A DNA stretch of 64,000 nt, from NCBI RefSeq assembly GCF_019654915.1, contig NZ_BPET01000022.1, positions 17,855-81,854 of the forward strand, in the 5' to 3' direction. The stretch's first letter is position 1, and each line of letters opens with the position of its first letter. Shown here piece by piece: positions 1 to 9,383 of this stretch. A model generated the notes under the pieces. That model had not been told where the DNA came from and made no database searches. It saw only the letters and a list, made by a program, of their open reading frames with translations. The position numbers and the translations under genes are program-made. This DNA is from Shewanella sp. MBTL60-007. GTDB lineage: Bacteria > Pseudomonadota > Gammaproteobacteria > Enterobacterales > Shewanellaceae.

Positions 1-1219
1 CGTAAGCAGAGAAGAACCCCCAGACCGCATCAATCACCCTATCCGGTAGCGCGTTACCGCTGATTCGGATAGAAAACATGCCACGGGGATGAACTAGACG
101 CTTCAGTTCACGGGAGCCTTGTAGCAAAAGTAAGATCACTCGGATCACTTTAATACCACCTGCAGTAGAGCCCCCACTACCACCAATAAAGCTAGAAAAG
201 ATTAATAGGATCGGTAAGAACAAAGGCCAGGCGTGGAAGCTCTCGGTACCAAAACCTGCCGTAGTAGAGATAGATACCGCCTGAAACAGTGCATAGTCAA
301 AGGTTTCTTCAGCAGAGTCATAGATGCCTGAGCCATAAAGCGTAACAAAACAGATGGCGGTTAGAACCAATTGAATGGCAATCAACACCTTGAACTCTGC
401 ATCACGGAAATAGACTCGTAAATTAATGCCACGGCGAGAGAATGCAGCAAAGTGGAGGCTAAAGTTCAGTGCGGCAATAAGTAAAAACACCACGCAGATC
501 ATGTTGATAGTAGGGCTATTGAAGTAACCCATGCTGGCATCATGGGTAGAGAAGCCACCAATCGCAATAGTGGAAAATGAGTGACAGATAGCATCGAAAA
601 CATCCATCCCCGCCAGCCAATATGCAACAGCACAAGCAACTGTCAGTGCTAAATAGATATACCAGAGCGCCTTGGCGGTTTCGGCAATTCTCGGCGTCAT
701 CTTGCTGTCTTTTACTGGCCCCGGCATCTCTGCTCGATACAGTTGCATTCCTCCGACACCGAGTACGGGAAGAATAGCCACCGCCAGTACGATTATCCCC
801 ATACCGCCGAGCCACTGTAGTAGATGTCGGTAGAATAGAATCGCCTTAGGCAGGCTATCTAAGCCTACAATCACTGTAGCTCCCGTGGTCGTCAATGCCG
901 AGAAAGACTCGAAGAAGCTGTCGGTTAAACTCAGAGAGGGCTGGCCAGAGAAGATAAATGGCACCGCACCAATAGATCCGAGTACCACCCAAAATAGTAC
1001 CACCAGCAGGAAGCCTTCTCGGGTACGTAGGTCCTTATGGTGAGAGCGATTAGGATACCAGAGTCCAAAACCCAAGATCAGGCACAACACAAACGCCTGA
1101 ATAAAAGCCATGCCTCCGCCATCTTTATAGATAACAGCGACCAGAGCGGGTGGAAGTAAAGATAAAGAAAACAACCCCATCAACAGGCCTGTAATTCTTA
1201 TAATTGTTCGATATTGCAT
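1..1219 (-). CDS. trkH: Trk system potassium uptake protein TrkH (3' end cut by window edge)
   Basis: Inner-membrane K+-translocating subunit of the Trk system, which works with the cytosolic NAD-binding regulator TrkA (not in the window). Translation from the ATG at 1219 gives about 406 residues, compared with about 483 in E. coli TrkH, so the C-terminal portion lies off the left edge. All four selectivity-filter loops are present: ALTTTGATVI near residue 110, HSFSTIAIGGFST, SISTTAGFGTES and SFIGGSGGSTAGG. Hydrophobic segments alternate with the loops as expected. It lies downstream of pepQ and yigZ on the same strand, the same order as the E. coli pepQ-yigZ-trkH cluster, although a 155-bp gap separates it from yigZ. 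Identification is secure. Confidence 0.96.
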   Translation of the reverse strand, partial: MQYRTIIRITGLLMGLFSLSLLPPALVAVIYKDGGGMAFIQAFVLCLILGFGLWYPNRSHHKDLRTREGFLLVVLFWVVLGSIGAVPFIFSGQPSLSLTDSFFESFSALTTTGATVIVGLDSLPKAILFYRHLLQWLGGMGIIVLAVAILPVLGVGGMQLYRAEMPGPVKDSKMTPRIAETAKALWYIYLALTVACAVAYWLAGMDVFDAICHSFSTIAIGGFSTHDASMGYFNSPTINMICVVFLLIAALNFSLHFAAFSRRGINLRVYFRDAEFKVLIAIQLVLTAICFVTLYGSGIYDSAEETFDYALFQAVSISTTAGFGTESFHAWPLFLPILLIFSSFIGGSGGSTAGGIKVIRVILLLLQGSRELKRLVHPRGMFSIRISGNALPDRVIDAVWGFFSAY

Positions 1220-1374
1220 TGATTCCCATCACTAGCGCTTATGCTTAGCGCATTCTCGCACACTTATTAATTAATGTTCACATTCGAATAGCAATCTTGC
1301 TACTCATCAATAAAAACGCCAAGCGAGTATCAATCGCTTTTAATAAACCCAACAAGCTAAAGCTAAGTTATGGC

Positions 1375-1989
1375 TTACTCTTCAAATACTGCTTTAAGCT
1401 GACCTTTACTCATTGTCGCCAAATCTAGATTCAACTGCTGTTTAAAAGCCTTAGGGATAGCAAATCGGATCTCAATATGCTCTGCAAACAGTTTGTCTTC
1501 AATCAAGACATCTAATTGAGCGAATAGGTGTTCCACATCTTTTAACTGATGATACTCACACACCAGCTTGCCGGGATAACGGATCTGCTTTAACTGCGTC
1601 TCAAGTTGAGGAATCGCTTGTTTAATGCCAGAGCTATACGCTCTAACCAAGCCACCAACTCCCAGCTTGGTGCCGCCGAAATAACGGATCACAACGGCAC
1701 CTATTTCACCAATATTAGCCCCCTGTAAGGCTGCCAGCATTGGTCGTCCAGCACTCCCCGAAGGTTCACCATCATCACTTGAGCCAATATTGACACTATC
1801 GGTAGGCGAGCCACCAACAAAGGCATAGCAGTAATGGTTAGCGCCTGGGTATTCAACCCTTAAGTTAGTAAGTACACACTTCAACTCTTCTGCCGACTGG
1901 CAGTGAAACAGAAAAGAGATAAAGCGACTATGCTTTATCTCCTCTTCGAACAACAACTCCGCCGCAGGGATGAGATAACTCTCACTCAA
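1375..1989 (-). CDS. yigZ: YigZ/IMPACT (UPF0029) family protein
   Basis: 204 residues, the same length as E. coli YigZ. The N-terminal IMPACT domain carries the signature DDGEPSGSAGRPML near residues 72-85, followed by VVIRYFGGTKLGVGGL; a small C-terminal domain follows. The biochemical role in bacteria is unclear; eukaryotic IMPACT relatives affect translational control, and none of that is visible here. The start is a TTG at 1989, which aligns with the E. coli N-terminus (SESYLIPA versus ESWLIPA), preceded by GAGAG. The gene begins 18 bases after the pepQ stop, so the two are very probably co-transcribed. Confidence 0.93.
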   Translation of the reverse strand: MSESYLIPAAELLFEEEIKHSRFISFLFHCQSAEELKCVLTNLRVEYPGANHYCYAFVGGSPTDSVNIGSSDDGEPSGSAGRPMLAALQGANIGEIGAVVIRYFGGTKLGVGGLVRAYSSGIKQAIPQLETQLKQIRYPGKLVCEYHQLKDVEHLFAQLDVLIEDKLFAEHIEIRFAIPKAFKQQLNLDLATMSKGQLKAVFEE

Positions 1990-2007
1990 AACATTTCTCT
2001 CATTCGG

Positions 2008-3330
2008 TTAACGATTCAGACCTAAATTACGGGTCATATTTTCGATACGATCACCATGAACTATCACATTATCCTCAATACGGATCCCACCAAACGGCCT
2101 TAAGCGATCAACCGTATTCCAATTGATCTGTGATTGACGCTGGTCTTGCTTTAGCTCTGTCAACAGTGAATCAATAATATAAACGCCCGGCTCAATCGTC
2201 AGTACTTGGTTGATATCAAGTTCTCGAGTACAACGTAGGAAAGGATGAGCCTCTGGTGCCGCGACATGCGTGCCTTTTTCATCGCAAAGGAAACCGCCCA
2301 TATCATGCACCTGAATGCCAAGCATATGTCCTAATCCATGGGGGAAGAAGGCACGGGTTATTCCCTGTTCGACCAGCCCCTGAACCTCGCCGCGGACAAT
2401 ATCAAAATCCAGCAAGATCTGCGCTAGCTTATAGTGAGTTTGTATGTGTAATTCCGCATAGCTCACACCGGGCTTCATCATGCTTATGATCTGTAGCTGC
2501 ATATTATCCATCGCGGTGATTAGTTCATCGAAGATGTTTTTCTCAAATGAGTAGCTACGGGTAATATCGGAGGCATAACCATTATAGCTAGCACCCGCAT
2601 CGATTAGGAATGAGCGGCGCTGAGCAGGACTTGCGTGTTCGAGAGCGGTGTAATGCAAGATGGCCGAGTTTTCATTAAGCGCGATGATACTGCTATAGGG
2701 CACCTGATTCTCACCTTGTGAGATAGCCGACAGATAGACCTGCAAGATCTCAAACTCGCTAGCACCATTATAAAACGCAACTTTTGCTGCCTGATGCCCG
2801 GTCACCGCTATTTCATTAGCCTTACGCATGCAAGCCAACTCATACTCAGTTTTTGTTGCGCGGTGATAATTAAGATAACTCAATACAGAATCGGGGTTGC
2901 GTCGCGAGAAGCCCAGTACTTCGGCAACATCTAAGTGCTCACCAATATAGGCCCAGCTATCGATATCAGCTGGAAGATATTCGGCAACCTTATCAGCCTT
3001 GCTTAGAAACTTAATATCGACATGGTCAGCCCAAAAATCGTCCGGTTCATCGGCGACCTTATGCCAAAAATCAACTGGGCGGTAAAAAATTAATAGTGGT
3101 TTGTCTCTGCCGTTAAGCACCAACCAAGAGTTAGGGTTGTCGGTAACAGGTAACCAAGCCTTAAAGTGGGGATTCACCTTAAAAGGATAATCCATGTCAT
3201 CTAAAAACTGCCTGTGAGGCTGGCCGGAGTGTATGACAAGTCCCGATAGGTTTTCACGAGAGATGATTTCGCTGACACGCTGATTTAACACTCGAAGATG
3301 GTCATGATAGAGGCGCGCTAACTGTTCCAT
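2008..3330 (-). CDS. pepQ: Xaa-Pro dipeptidase PepQ
   Basis: Cytosolic metallopeptidase of the M24 pita-bread family that hydrolyses Xaa-Pro dipeptides. The metal-ligand motifs are in family order: [12 protein letters not shown] (two Asp), [13 protein letters not shown] (His), TIEPGVY (Glu) and RIEDNV (Glu). The reading frame is open further upstream to 3375 (GTG, then ATG), but the ATG at 3330 gives [12 protein letters not shown], which aligns with the E. coli N-terminus and yields 440 residues, near the family length of 443. It is divergent from fadBA across a 363-bp gap, as in E. coli. Confidence 0.95.
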   Translation of the reverse strand: MEQLARLYHDHLRVLNQRVSEIISRENLSGLVIHSGQPHRQFLDDMDYPFKVNPHFKAWLPVTDNPNSWLVLNGRDKPLLIFYRPVDFWHKVADEPDDFWADHVDIKFLSKADKVAEYLPADIDSWAYIGEHLDVAEVLGFSRRNPDSVLSYLNYHRATKTEYELACMRKANEIAVTGHQAAKVAFYNGASEFEILQVYLSAISQGENQVPYSSIIALNENSAILHYTALEHASPAQRRSFLIDAGASYNGYASDITRSYSFEKNIFDELITAMDNMQLQIISMMKPGVSYAELHIQTHYKLAQILLDFDIVRGEVQGLVEQGITRAFFPHGLGHMLGIQVHDMGGFLCDEKGTHVAAPEAHPFLRCTRELDINQVLTIEPGVYIIDSLLTELKQDQRQSQINWNTVDRLRPFGGIRIEDNVIVHGDRIENMTRNLGLNR

Positions 3331-3693
3331 GAGGGTTACCCTATTGTTATTGTTTAGCCAAATTTTGGACATCACCTCAGTCTATCACATCGTTAATTAA
3401 ATTTTTCTTCAAACATATCATTCCCGTTTTTAGTGACCCACTCAGCTATAATTTCAAAATAAACCTTAACCAATAATGTAGGTAACATACTGATTTATAT
3501 TAGTTAGAATTTCAAAAACAGCAAAAACCAAACGACCGTTTAAATTGGGTGTTGTATTTTTTTGTGATTAGTCGCACACTGAGTAGTAACTGGTCAAATG
3601 ATGGCCTAGGCTGCCGTGACAAAGAAGGTCACATTCAGACAATAAAATCACTAATGATCTGAAGCGTGAACTTAAGCTATAAGGAAGCAAGCA
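3331..3693. other. pepQ/fadB divergent intergenic region
   Basis: Control region between two divergently transcribed units. It is AT-rich with a long T run near 3560 and contains no credible small gene. The only distinct symmetric element I find is AAACGACCGTTT at 3530-3541, listed separately as a candidate PsrA site. fadB has a good ribosome binding site (AAGGAAG) ending a few bases before its ATG. Confidence 0.7.
3530..3541. promoter_or_regulatory. Candidate PsrA (fatty-acid regulator) operator upstream of fadBA
   Basis: AAACGACCGTTT is an inverted repeat (AAACG / CGTTT around AC) about 150 bp before fadB. In Pseudomonas and Shewanella the TetR-family regulator PsrA represses fad genes through GAAAC/GTTTC-type palindromes with an AAACG..CGTTT core; this match is based on that recalled motif, not a scan. 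E. coli-type FadR control is the alternative. Confidence 0.4.
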
Positions 3694-5847
3694 ATGATCT
3701 ACCAAAGCCCTACAATTGAGGTTGAGTTACTCGAAGATAATATCGCTCACCTGTGCTTTAAGGCGCAAGGTTCGGTTAACAAGTTAGACAGAGAAACCAT
3801 CAACTCGTTAAATGCTGCACTCGACAGCATCAAGCAAGATTCAAGTATCAAGGCATTAATGCTCAGCTCAGCAAAAGACGCCTTTATCGTTGGCGCAGAC
3901 ATCACCGAATTTTTAGGGTTGTTCGCTGAAGATGATGCGGTTTTACAGTCTTGGATTGAACAAGCCAACGATGTTTTCAATAAACTTGAAGATCTGCCTT
4001 TCCCAACACTTTCAGCCATTAATGGCTTTGCGCTGGGTGGCGGTTGCGAAACGATTCTTGCTACAGACTTCCGTATAGCAGACACCACAGCCCGTATTGG
4101 CCTACCAGAGACTAAGCTAGGTATTATTCCTGGCTTCGGCGGCACAGTTCGTTTACCTCGACTAATAGGTGCTGACAATGCACTGGAGTGGATCACAACA
4201 GGTAAAGACCAACGCCCAGAGGCTGCACTTAAAGTCGGTGCAATTGATGCTGTTGTTGCTCCTGAACAGTTACAGTCTGCCGCGCTAAAAATGCTAAAAG
4301 ATGCCCTTGCAGAAAAGCTAGATTGGCAGACTCGACGCGCTAAGAAGCAAGCACCACTGGCACTACCAAAACTTGAAGCCATGATGTCTTTCGCAACAGC
4401 TAAAGGCATGGTATTTAAGGTTGCGGGTAAACACTACCCAGCACCAATGACTGTTATTAGCGTTATTGAGCAAGCCGCACAATGTAATCGTGCCGGCGCA
4501 CTACAAGTTGAACACCAAGCTTTCGTAAAGCTCGCGAAAACCGAAGTGGCACAAGCACTGATTGGTATCTTCCTTAATGATCAGCTAGTAAAAGGCAAGG
4601 CTAAGAAAGCCGCGAAACTTGCTAAGAAAGTAGACTCTGCAGCTGTACTTGGCGCAGGCATCATGGGTGGCGGTATAGCCTACCAAAGTGCCAGCAAAGG
4701 TACACCAATCGTAATGAAAGATATCGCCCAACCTGCACTAGATTTAGGTTTAGGTGAAGCGGCTAAACTGCTGACGGCACAAGTTAAGCGCGGCCGTTCG
4801 ACCCCTGCGAAAATGGCTACGGTACTCAATAACATCACTCCGGCACTCGATTACGCGCCAGTAAAAGATGCCGACGTCGTGGTTGAAGCGGTTGTTGAGC
4901 ATCCAAAAGTGAAGTCTATGGTACTTGCCGAGGTTGAAGAGCATGTCAGTGAAGATGCCATCATTACGTCTAACACTTCGACTATCTCAATCAATCTATT
5001 AGCTAAGAGTCTTAAAAAGCCTGAACGATTCTGTGGCATGCATTTCTTCAATCCGGTGCACAAGATGCCATTAGTTGAAGTCATTCGCGGTGAACACAGC
5101 TCTGATGAAACCATTGCTTCTGTTGTGGCTTACGCCAGCAAGATGGGCAAGACACCTATCGTAGTAAATGACTGCCCGGGCTTCTTTGTGAACCGCGTAC
5201 TCTTCCCTTACTTTGCCGGCTTTAGTGGACTACTTGCCGATGGCGCCGATTTTGCGGCTATCGACAAGGTGATGGAGAAACAGTTTGGTTGGCCTATGGG
5301 TCCAGCTTACCTGCTTGATGTGGTTGGCCTAGATACGGGTCACCACGCCCAAGCAGTAATGGCTGAAGGTTTCCCTGACCGCATGGGTAAATCTGGCAAA
5401 GATGCTATTGATATCATGTTTGAAGCCGAGCGTTTTGGTCAGAAAAACAGTAAGGGCTTCTACCAGTATTCAGTTGACCGTCGCGGTAAGCCAAAGAAAG
5501 ATTTAGACCCAACTAGCTATGAACTGCTGCATGCAGAGTTTGGTGAGCAAAAACCATTTGAAGCAGATGAAATCATTGCCCGTACCATGATCCCAATGAT
5601 TATTGAGACGGTTCGCTGTCTTGAAGAAGGCATTATCGCTTCGCCTGCTGAAGCGGATATGGGCCTAGTTTACGGACTTGGTTTCCCACCATTTAGAGGC
5701 GGTGTATTCCGTTATCTAGATACCATGGGCGTCGCTAACTTTGTGGCACTTGCCGACAAATATGCACACCTAGGTGGTCTATACCAAGTAACCGACACTA
5801 TGCGTGAACTTGCCGCCAACAATGGCAGCTACTACCAGCAGGCTTAA
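3694..5847 (+). CDS. fadB: Fatty acid oxidation complex alpha subunit FadB
   Basis: Multifunctional beta-oxidation enzyme (enoyl-CoA hydratase/isomerase and L-3-hydroxyacyl-CoA dehydrogenase), the alpha subunit of the alpha2-beta2 complex with FadA. 717 residues compared with 729 in E. coli. The N-terminal crotonase domain has GFALGGGCE ending at Glu119 and GLPE ending at Glu139, the two hydratase catalytic glutamates. A Rossmann segment [12 protein letters not shown] begins the dehydrogenase domain, with [15 protein letters not shown] containing the catalytic histidine. Start ATG 3694 has AAGGAAG just upstream. fadA follows after 18 bases, forming the fadBA operon. Confidence 0.98.
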   Translation: MIYQSPTIEVELLEDNIAHLCFKAQGSVNKLDRETINSLNAALDSIKQDSSIKALMLSSAKDAFIVGADITEFLGLFAEDDAVLQSWIEQANDVFNKLEDLPFPTLSAINGFALGGGCETILATDFRIADTTARIGLPETKLGIIPGFGGTVRLPRLIGADNALEWITTGKDQRPEAALKVGAIDAVVAPEQLQSAALKMLKDALAEKLDWQTRRAKKQAPLALPKLEAMMSFATAKGMVFKVAGKHYPAPMTVISVIEQAAQCNRAGALQVEHQAFVKLAKTEVAQALIGIFLNDQLVKGKAKKAAKLAKKVDSAAVLGAGIMGGGIAYQSASKGTPIVMKDIAQPALDLGLGEAAKLLTAQVKRGRSTPAKMATVLNNITPALDYAPVKDADVVVEAVVEHPKVKSMVLAEVEEHVSEDAIITSNTSTISINLLAKSLKKPERFCGMHFFNPVHKMPLVEVIRGEHSSDETIASVVAYASKMGKTPIVVNDCPGFFVNRVLFPYFAGFSGLLADGADFAAIDKVMEKQFGWPMGPAYLLDVVGLDTGHHAQAVMAEGFPDRMGKSGKDAIDIMFEAERFGQKNSKGFYQYSVDRRGKPKKDLDPTSYELLHAEFGEQKPFEADEIIARTMIPMIIETVRCLEEGIIASPAEADMGLVYGLGFPPFRGGVFRYLDTMGVANFVALADKYAHLGGLYQVTDTMRELAANNGSYYQQA

Positions 5848-7029
<1,182 letters not shown>

Positions 7030-7049
7030 GGGCGCATTCGTAAAGAAAC

Positions 7050-7080
7050 AAAAGCCAGCCTAAGCTGGCTTTTTTATTTT
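7050..7080 (+). terminator. Intrinsic terminator of fadBA
   Basis: Stem AGCCAGC / GCTGGCT with loop CTAA, followed by a T-rich tract, 20-40 bases after the fadA stop. Confidence 0.85.
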
Positions 7081-7216
7081 TCTTATTCTGCTTTTAATCC
7101 GGCACAGCAATACTTATCACAACTCTCGCGAGCTACTGGCCAAGATCACATCGCTACAGTAATCTAAAGTTAGCCTCCCATTTAAGTAACACATGTGATT
7201 GAAACAAGGACACGGA

Positions 7217-7678
7217 ATGGAGATTGTATTACTTGCCAACAATGAGTCAGCACTACCAATTATCGCAAAGTGGTACAGCGATGAATGGGGTTATATTGGT
7301 GAGGGACGCAGTGCTACAGAACTAGAACAAAAGCTTAGTGATTACCTTAATCACGACAAGTTGCCTTTGATAATCTTAGCCCAAGATGGCGATGAACTGC
7401 TCGGTGCGGCGCAACTTCGTTTCCATGAAATGGATATCTATCCCGAACGCAAACATTGGTTAGGCGGGGTTTATGTTGCCTCAAAACATAGAGGAAAAGG
7501 CATAGGCAAATCCCTAGTTAACGCAATTATAGATAAGGCCAAAGTGCTTGGAGTAAACAGTATTAACTTACAGACTGAAGATCTCTCTGGCGGTATATAT
7601 AAGCCCCTCGGCTGGCAACCAGTAGAACAGGTCACCTATCACGGTATTAAAGTGCTGGTTATGGAAAAATGGCTTTGA
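7217..7678 (+). CDS. GNAT family N-acetyltransferase
   Basis: 153 residues with the acetyl-CoA-binding motif A of the GNAT fold (GGVYVASKHRGKGIGKSL, near residues 85-102). The N-terminal part (residues 1-60) has an ELEQKL amphipathic helix typical of the first GNAT helices. The frame opens at a TTG at 7199, but the ATG at 7217 is preferred because AAGGA sits 6 bases before it. The acceptor substrate cannot be told from sequence. It stands alone between the fadA terminator and ybaK (63-bp gap) and could share a transcript with ybaK. Confidence 0.85.
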   Translation: MEIVLLANNESALPIIAKWYSDEWGYIGEGRSATELEQKLSDYLNHDKLPLIILAQDGDELLGAAQLRFHEMDIYPERKHWLGGVYVASKHRGKGIGKSLVNAIIDKAKVLGVNSINLQTEDLSGGIYKPLGWQPVEQVTYHGIKVLVMEKWL

Positions 7679-7741
7679 TAGAAATTAGCTAACAGCGCTA
7701 TTCAACTCAATAAGCCAACGCGATAAATATAGGTAAACATA

Positions 7742-8209
7742 ATGACCCCCGCTATCGATCTGCTCGTAAAACATAAGATTGCTCATCAAGTTCACGAGTA
7801 TCAACATGACCCCAGTTGTCAGGCTTATGGATTAGAAGCGGCAGAAAAAATGGGCGTGCCAGCAGAGTTCGTCTTTAAAACCTTAGTAGTCAAGTTAGAT
7901 GGCAAACAACTCGCCGTCGCGATTATTCCTGTAGCCGAAAAGCTTAGTCTGAAGGCCATGGCGAAAGCAGCGAAAGCCAAAAAGGCTGTGATGGCTGAAG
8001 CTGCCGAGGTACAACGCAGCACCGGCTATGTTCTTGGTGGCGTCAGTCCTTTAGGACAAAAGCGATTACTACTTACTGTTATAGATGACTCTGCATCTCA
8101 ACTCGAGCAGATGTATGTTAGTGGTGGACGTCGTGGCTTGGATATTGCCTTAGCCCCAGAGGATATCAAACAACTCCTTAAAGCTAATTTTGCCCCAATG
8201 ACGGCTTAA
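7742..8209 (+). CDS. ybaK: Cys-tRNA(Pro)/Cys-tRNA(Cys) deacylase YbaK
   Basis: Trans-editing factor that hydrolyses Cys-tRNA(Pro) misacylated by prolyl-tRNA synthetase. 155 residues (E. coli YbaK 159). The functionally essential lysine is at Lys46 in EFVFKTLVV, and the family signature GGVSPLG lies near residues 99-105. Start ATG at 7742. It is followed by a parS-like site and then tusA, which probably has its own promoter. Confidence 0.92.
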   Translation: MTPAIDLLVKHKIAHQVHEYQHDPSCQAYGLEAAEKMGVPAEFVFKTLVVKLDGKQLAVAIIPVAEKLSLKAMAKAAKAKKAVMAEAAEVQRSTGYVLGGVSPLGQKRLLLTVIDDSASQLEQMYVSGGRRGLDIALAPEDIKQLLKANFAPMTA

Positions 8210-8229
8210 GGAAACATCAATTATTGTAG

Positions 8230-8245
8230 TGTTCCACGTGGAACA
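8230..8245. other. parS: parS-like centromere site 1
   Basis: TGTTCCACGTGGAACA, a perfect 16-bp palindrome (18 bp counting the flanking G and C), in the ybaK-tusA gap. It matches the chromosomal parS consensus described in Pseudomonas and Bacillus (TGTTNCACGTGNAACA). parA and parB are encoded in this window at 36801-38483, which supports the reading. About 25 kb from oriC. Confidence 0.9.
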
Positions 8246-8356
8246 CCGCTAAATAGTAAATGATTTTAGGCTCACAAATTATGCTAAGCAGCTTGGATAA
8301 ACTAAGACGCTGGAGTAATATTAGCCACTTCTGTTTAATCGTTCTGCCGAGGTAAT

Positions 8357-8602
8357 ATGAACGACCAATTTAATGCTGCACAACATCAACTCGACGCTTT
8401 AGGCCTTCGCTGCCCAGAGCCTGTAATGATGGTTCGTAAGTCAGTAAGACGCATGAACGATGGTGAAACTCTTTTGATTATTGCAGACGATCCAGCAACG
8501 ACTCGTGACATCCCAAGTTTTTGTGAGTTTATGGATCACACCTTAATTGCCAGCCAAACAGAGTCAACGCCATACCAGTACCTTATAAAAAAGGGTCTGT
8601 AG
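8357..8602 (+). CDS. tusA: Sulfurtransferase TusA
   Basis: 81-residue SirA/TusA family protein that carries sulfur as a persulfide from IscS towards 2-thiouridine formation in tRNA. The active Cys19 lies in the signature [13 protein letters not shown]. The length matches E. coli TusA (81). Start ATG at 8357 with GAGGTAAT upstream. The MOSC gene follows 34 bases later, so the pair may be co-transcribed. Confidence 0.95.
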   Translation: MNDQFNAAQHQLDALGLRCPEPVMMVRKSVRRMNDGETLLIIADDPATTRDIPSFCEFMDHTLIASQTESTPYQYLIKKGL

Positions 8603-8636
8603 TCGCTAACAAACGAAATAGATAAAGGGAATTATC

Positions 8637-9071
8637 ATGGCCAAATTAATCGGTATAGCGTTCAAGACCGAGAAAGGTGGACCAATGATCTCGGCTTCAC
8701 AAGCCGAGGTCACTCAAGCTAAAGGCGTCGAAGACGATGTTTATGGCCGCCCTGGCAAGCGCCAAGTTACGGTTATGTCACTTCAACAGTGGCAGCTAGC
8801 CTGTAATGATATTGGTAAAGATCTTTCTTGGCTTACCCGCCGCGCCAACCTACTTATCGATGGTTTAAGTTTCTCCCAACAAGATCTTGGTAAACGTCTA
8901 GCTATTGGCGAGTTAGTGTTGGAAGTAACAGGCGAAACCGATCCCTGCAACAAGATGGAACTCGCTTGCCCTGCACTGGAAAAAGCGCTGCAACCCGATT
9001 GGCGAGGTGGCGTCACTTGCCGGGTTATCCATGGTTCCCATATCCAGCTTAATGCTAGTGTTAGCTTTTAA
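8637..9071 (+). CDS. MOSC domain-containing protein
   Basis: 144 residues consisting of a single MOSC domain. The conserved segment TGETDPCNKMELACPAL contains the cysteine found in molybdenum cofactor sulfurase C-terminal domains, followed by WRGGVTCRVIHGSHI. The family is predicted to bind sulfur or molybdopterin-type cofactors, with some members acting in N-hydroxylated base reduction. The exact role here is unknown. The 34-bp gap from tusA, a sulfur carrier, is a suggestive pairing. Confidence 0.8.
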   Translation: MAKLIGIAFKTEKGGPMISASQAEVTQAKGVEDDVYGRPGKRQVTVMSLQQWQLACNDIGKDLSWLTRRANLLIDGLSFSQQDLGKRLAIGELVLEVTGETDPCNKMELACPALEKALQPDWRGGVTCRVIHGSHIQLNASVSF

Positions 9072-9383
9072 CTCTTTTTAAAAGCTAAAGCCCCTCAAAA
9101 GTCCAACTAATACAAAGCAAATAACTCCATTAAGGTTGTAGCGTTTTCTGCGTTTGGTCAAAGATAGATACTCTCAGTCACAACTCGGCTATTTCCCCTC
9201 TCAACAATACCTTTCCTGCTTAATTGCATTTAACTAATTGAAACAGATTTTTTGTTTTACTGTTAATCAAATTGTGCGATAACTGTTGCACAATTAAAGC
9301 TCCAGTTAAGTGCCACGGATAACTATCAATAATAGAACTAAAAATCACTCCTTTAAAACGATAACAATAATCATAGGATTATC
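9072..9383. other. Intergenic region before the propeller/amidohydrolase gene
   Basis: 312 bp without a credible gene. It includes the inverted repeat AATTGTGC (9270-9277) / GCACAATT (9288-9295) separated by 10 bp, about 90 bp before the next ATG, which is well placed for an operator. No clear terminator for the MOSC gene is seen. Confidence 0.6.
9270..9295. promoter_or_regulatory. Inverted repeat, candidate operator
   Basis: AATTGTGC-N10-GCACAATT, perfect 8-bp arms, in the promoter region of the downstream exported amidohydrolase gene. No regulator is recognised from the motif. Confidence 0.4.

Noticed and set aside
540..815. 91-codon frame rich in Arg and Cys on the minus strand
   Set aside because: Alternate frame of trkH; composition is not protein-like.
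3747..4409. 220-codon frame antisense to fadB
   Set aside because: Low-complexity Ser/Ala-rich shadow of a highly conserved gene on the other strand.
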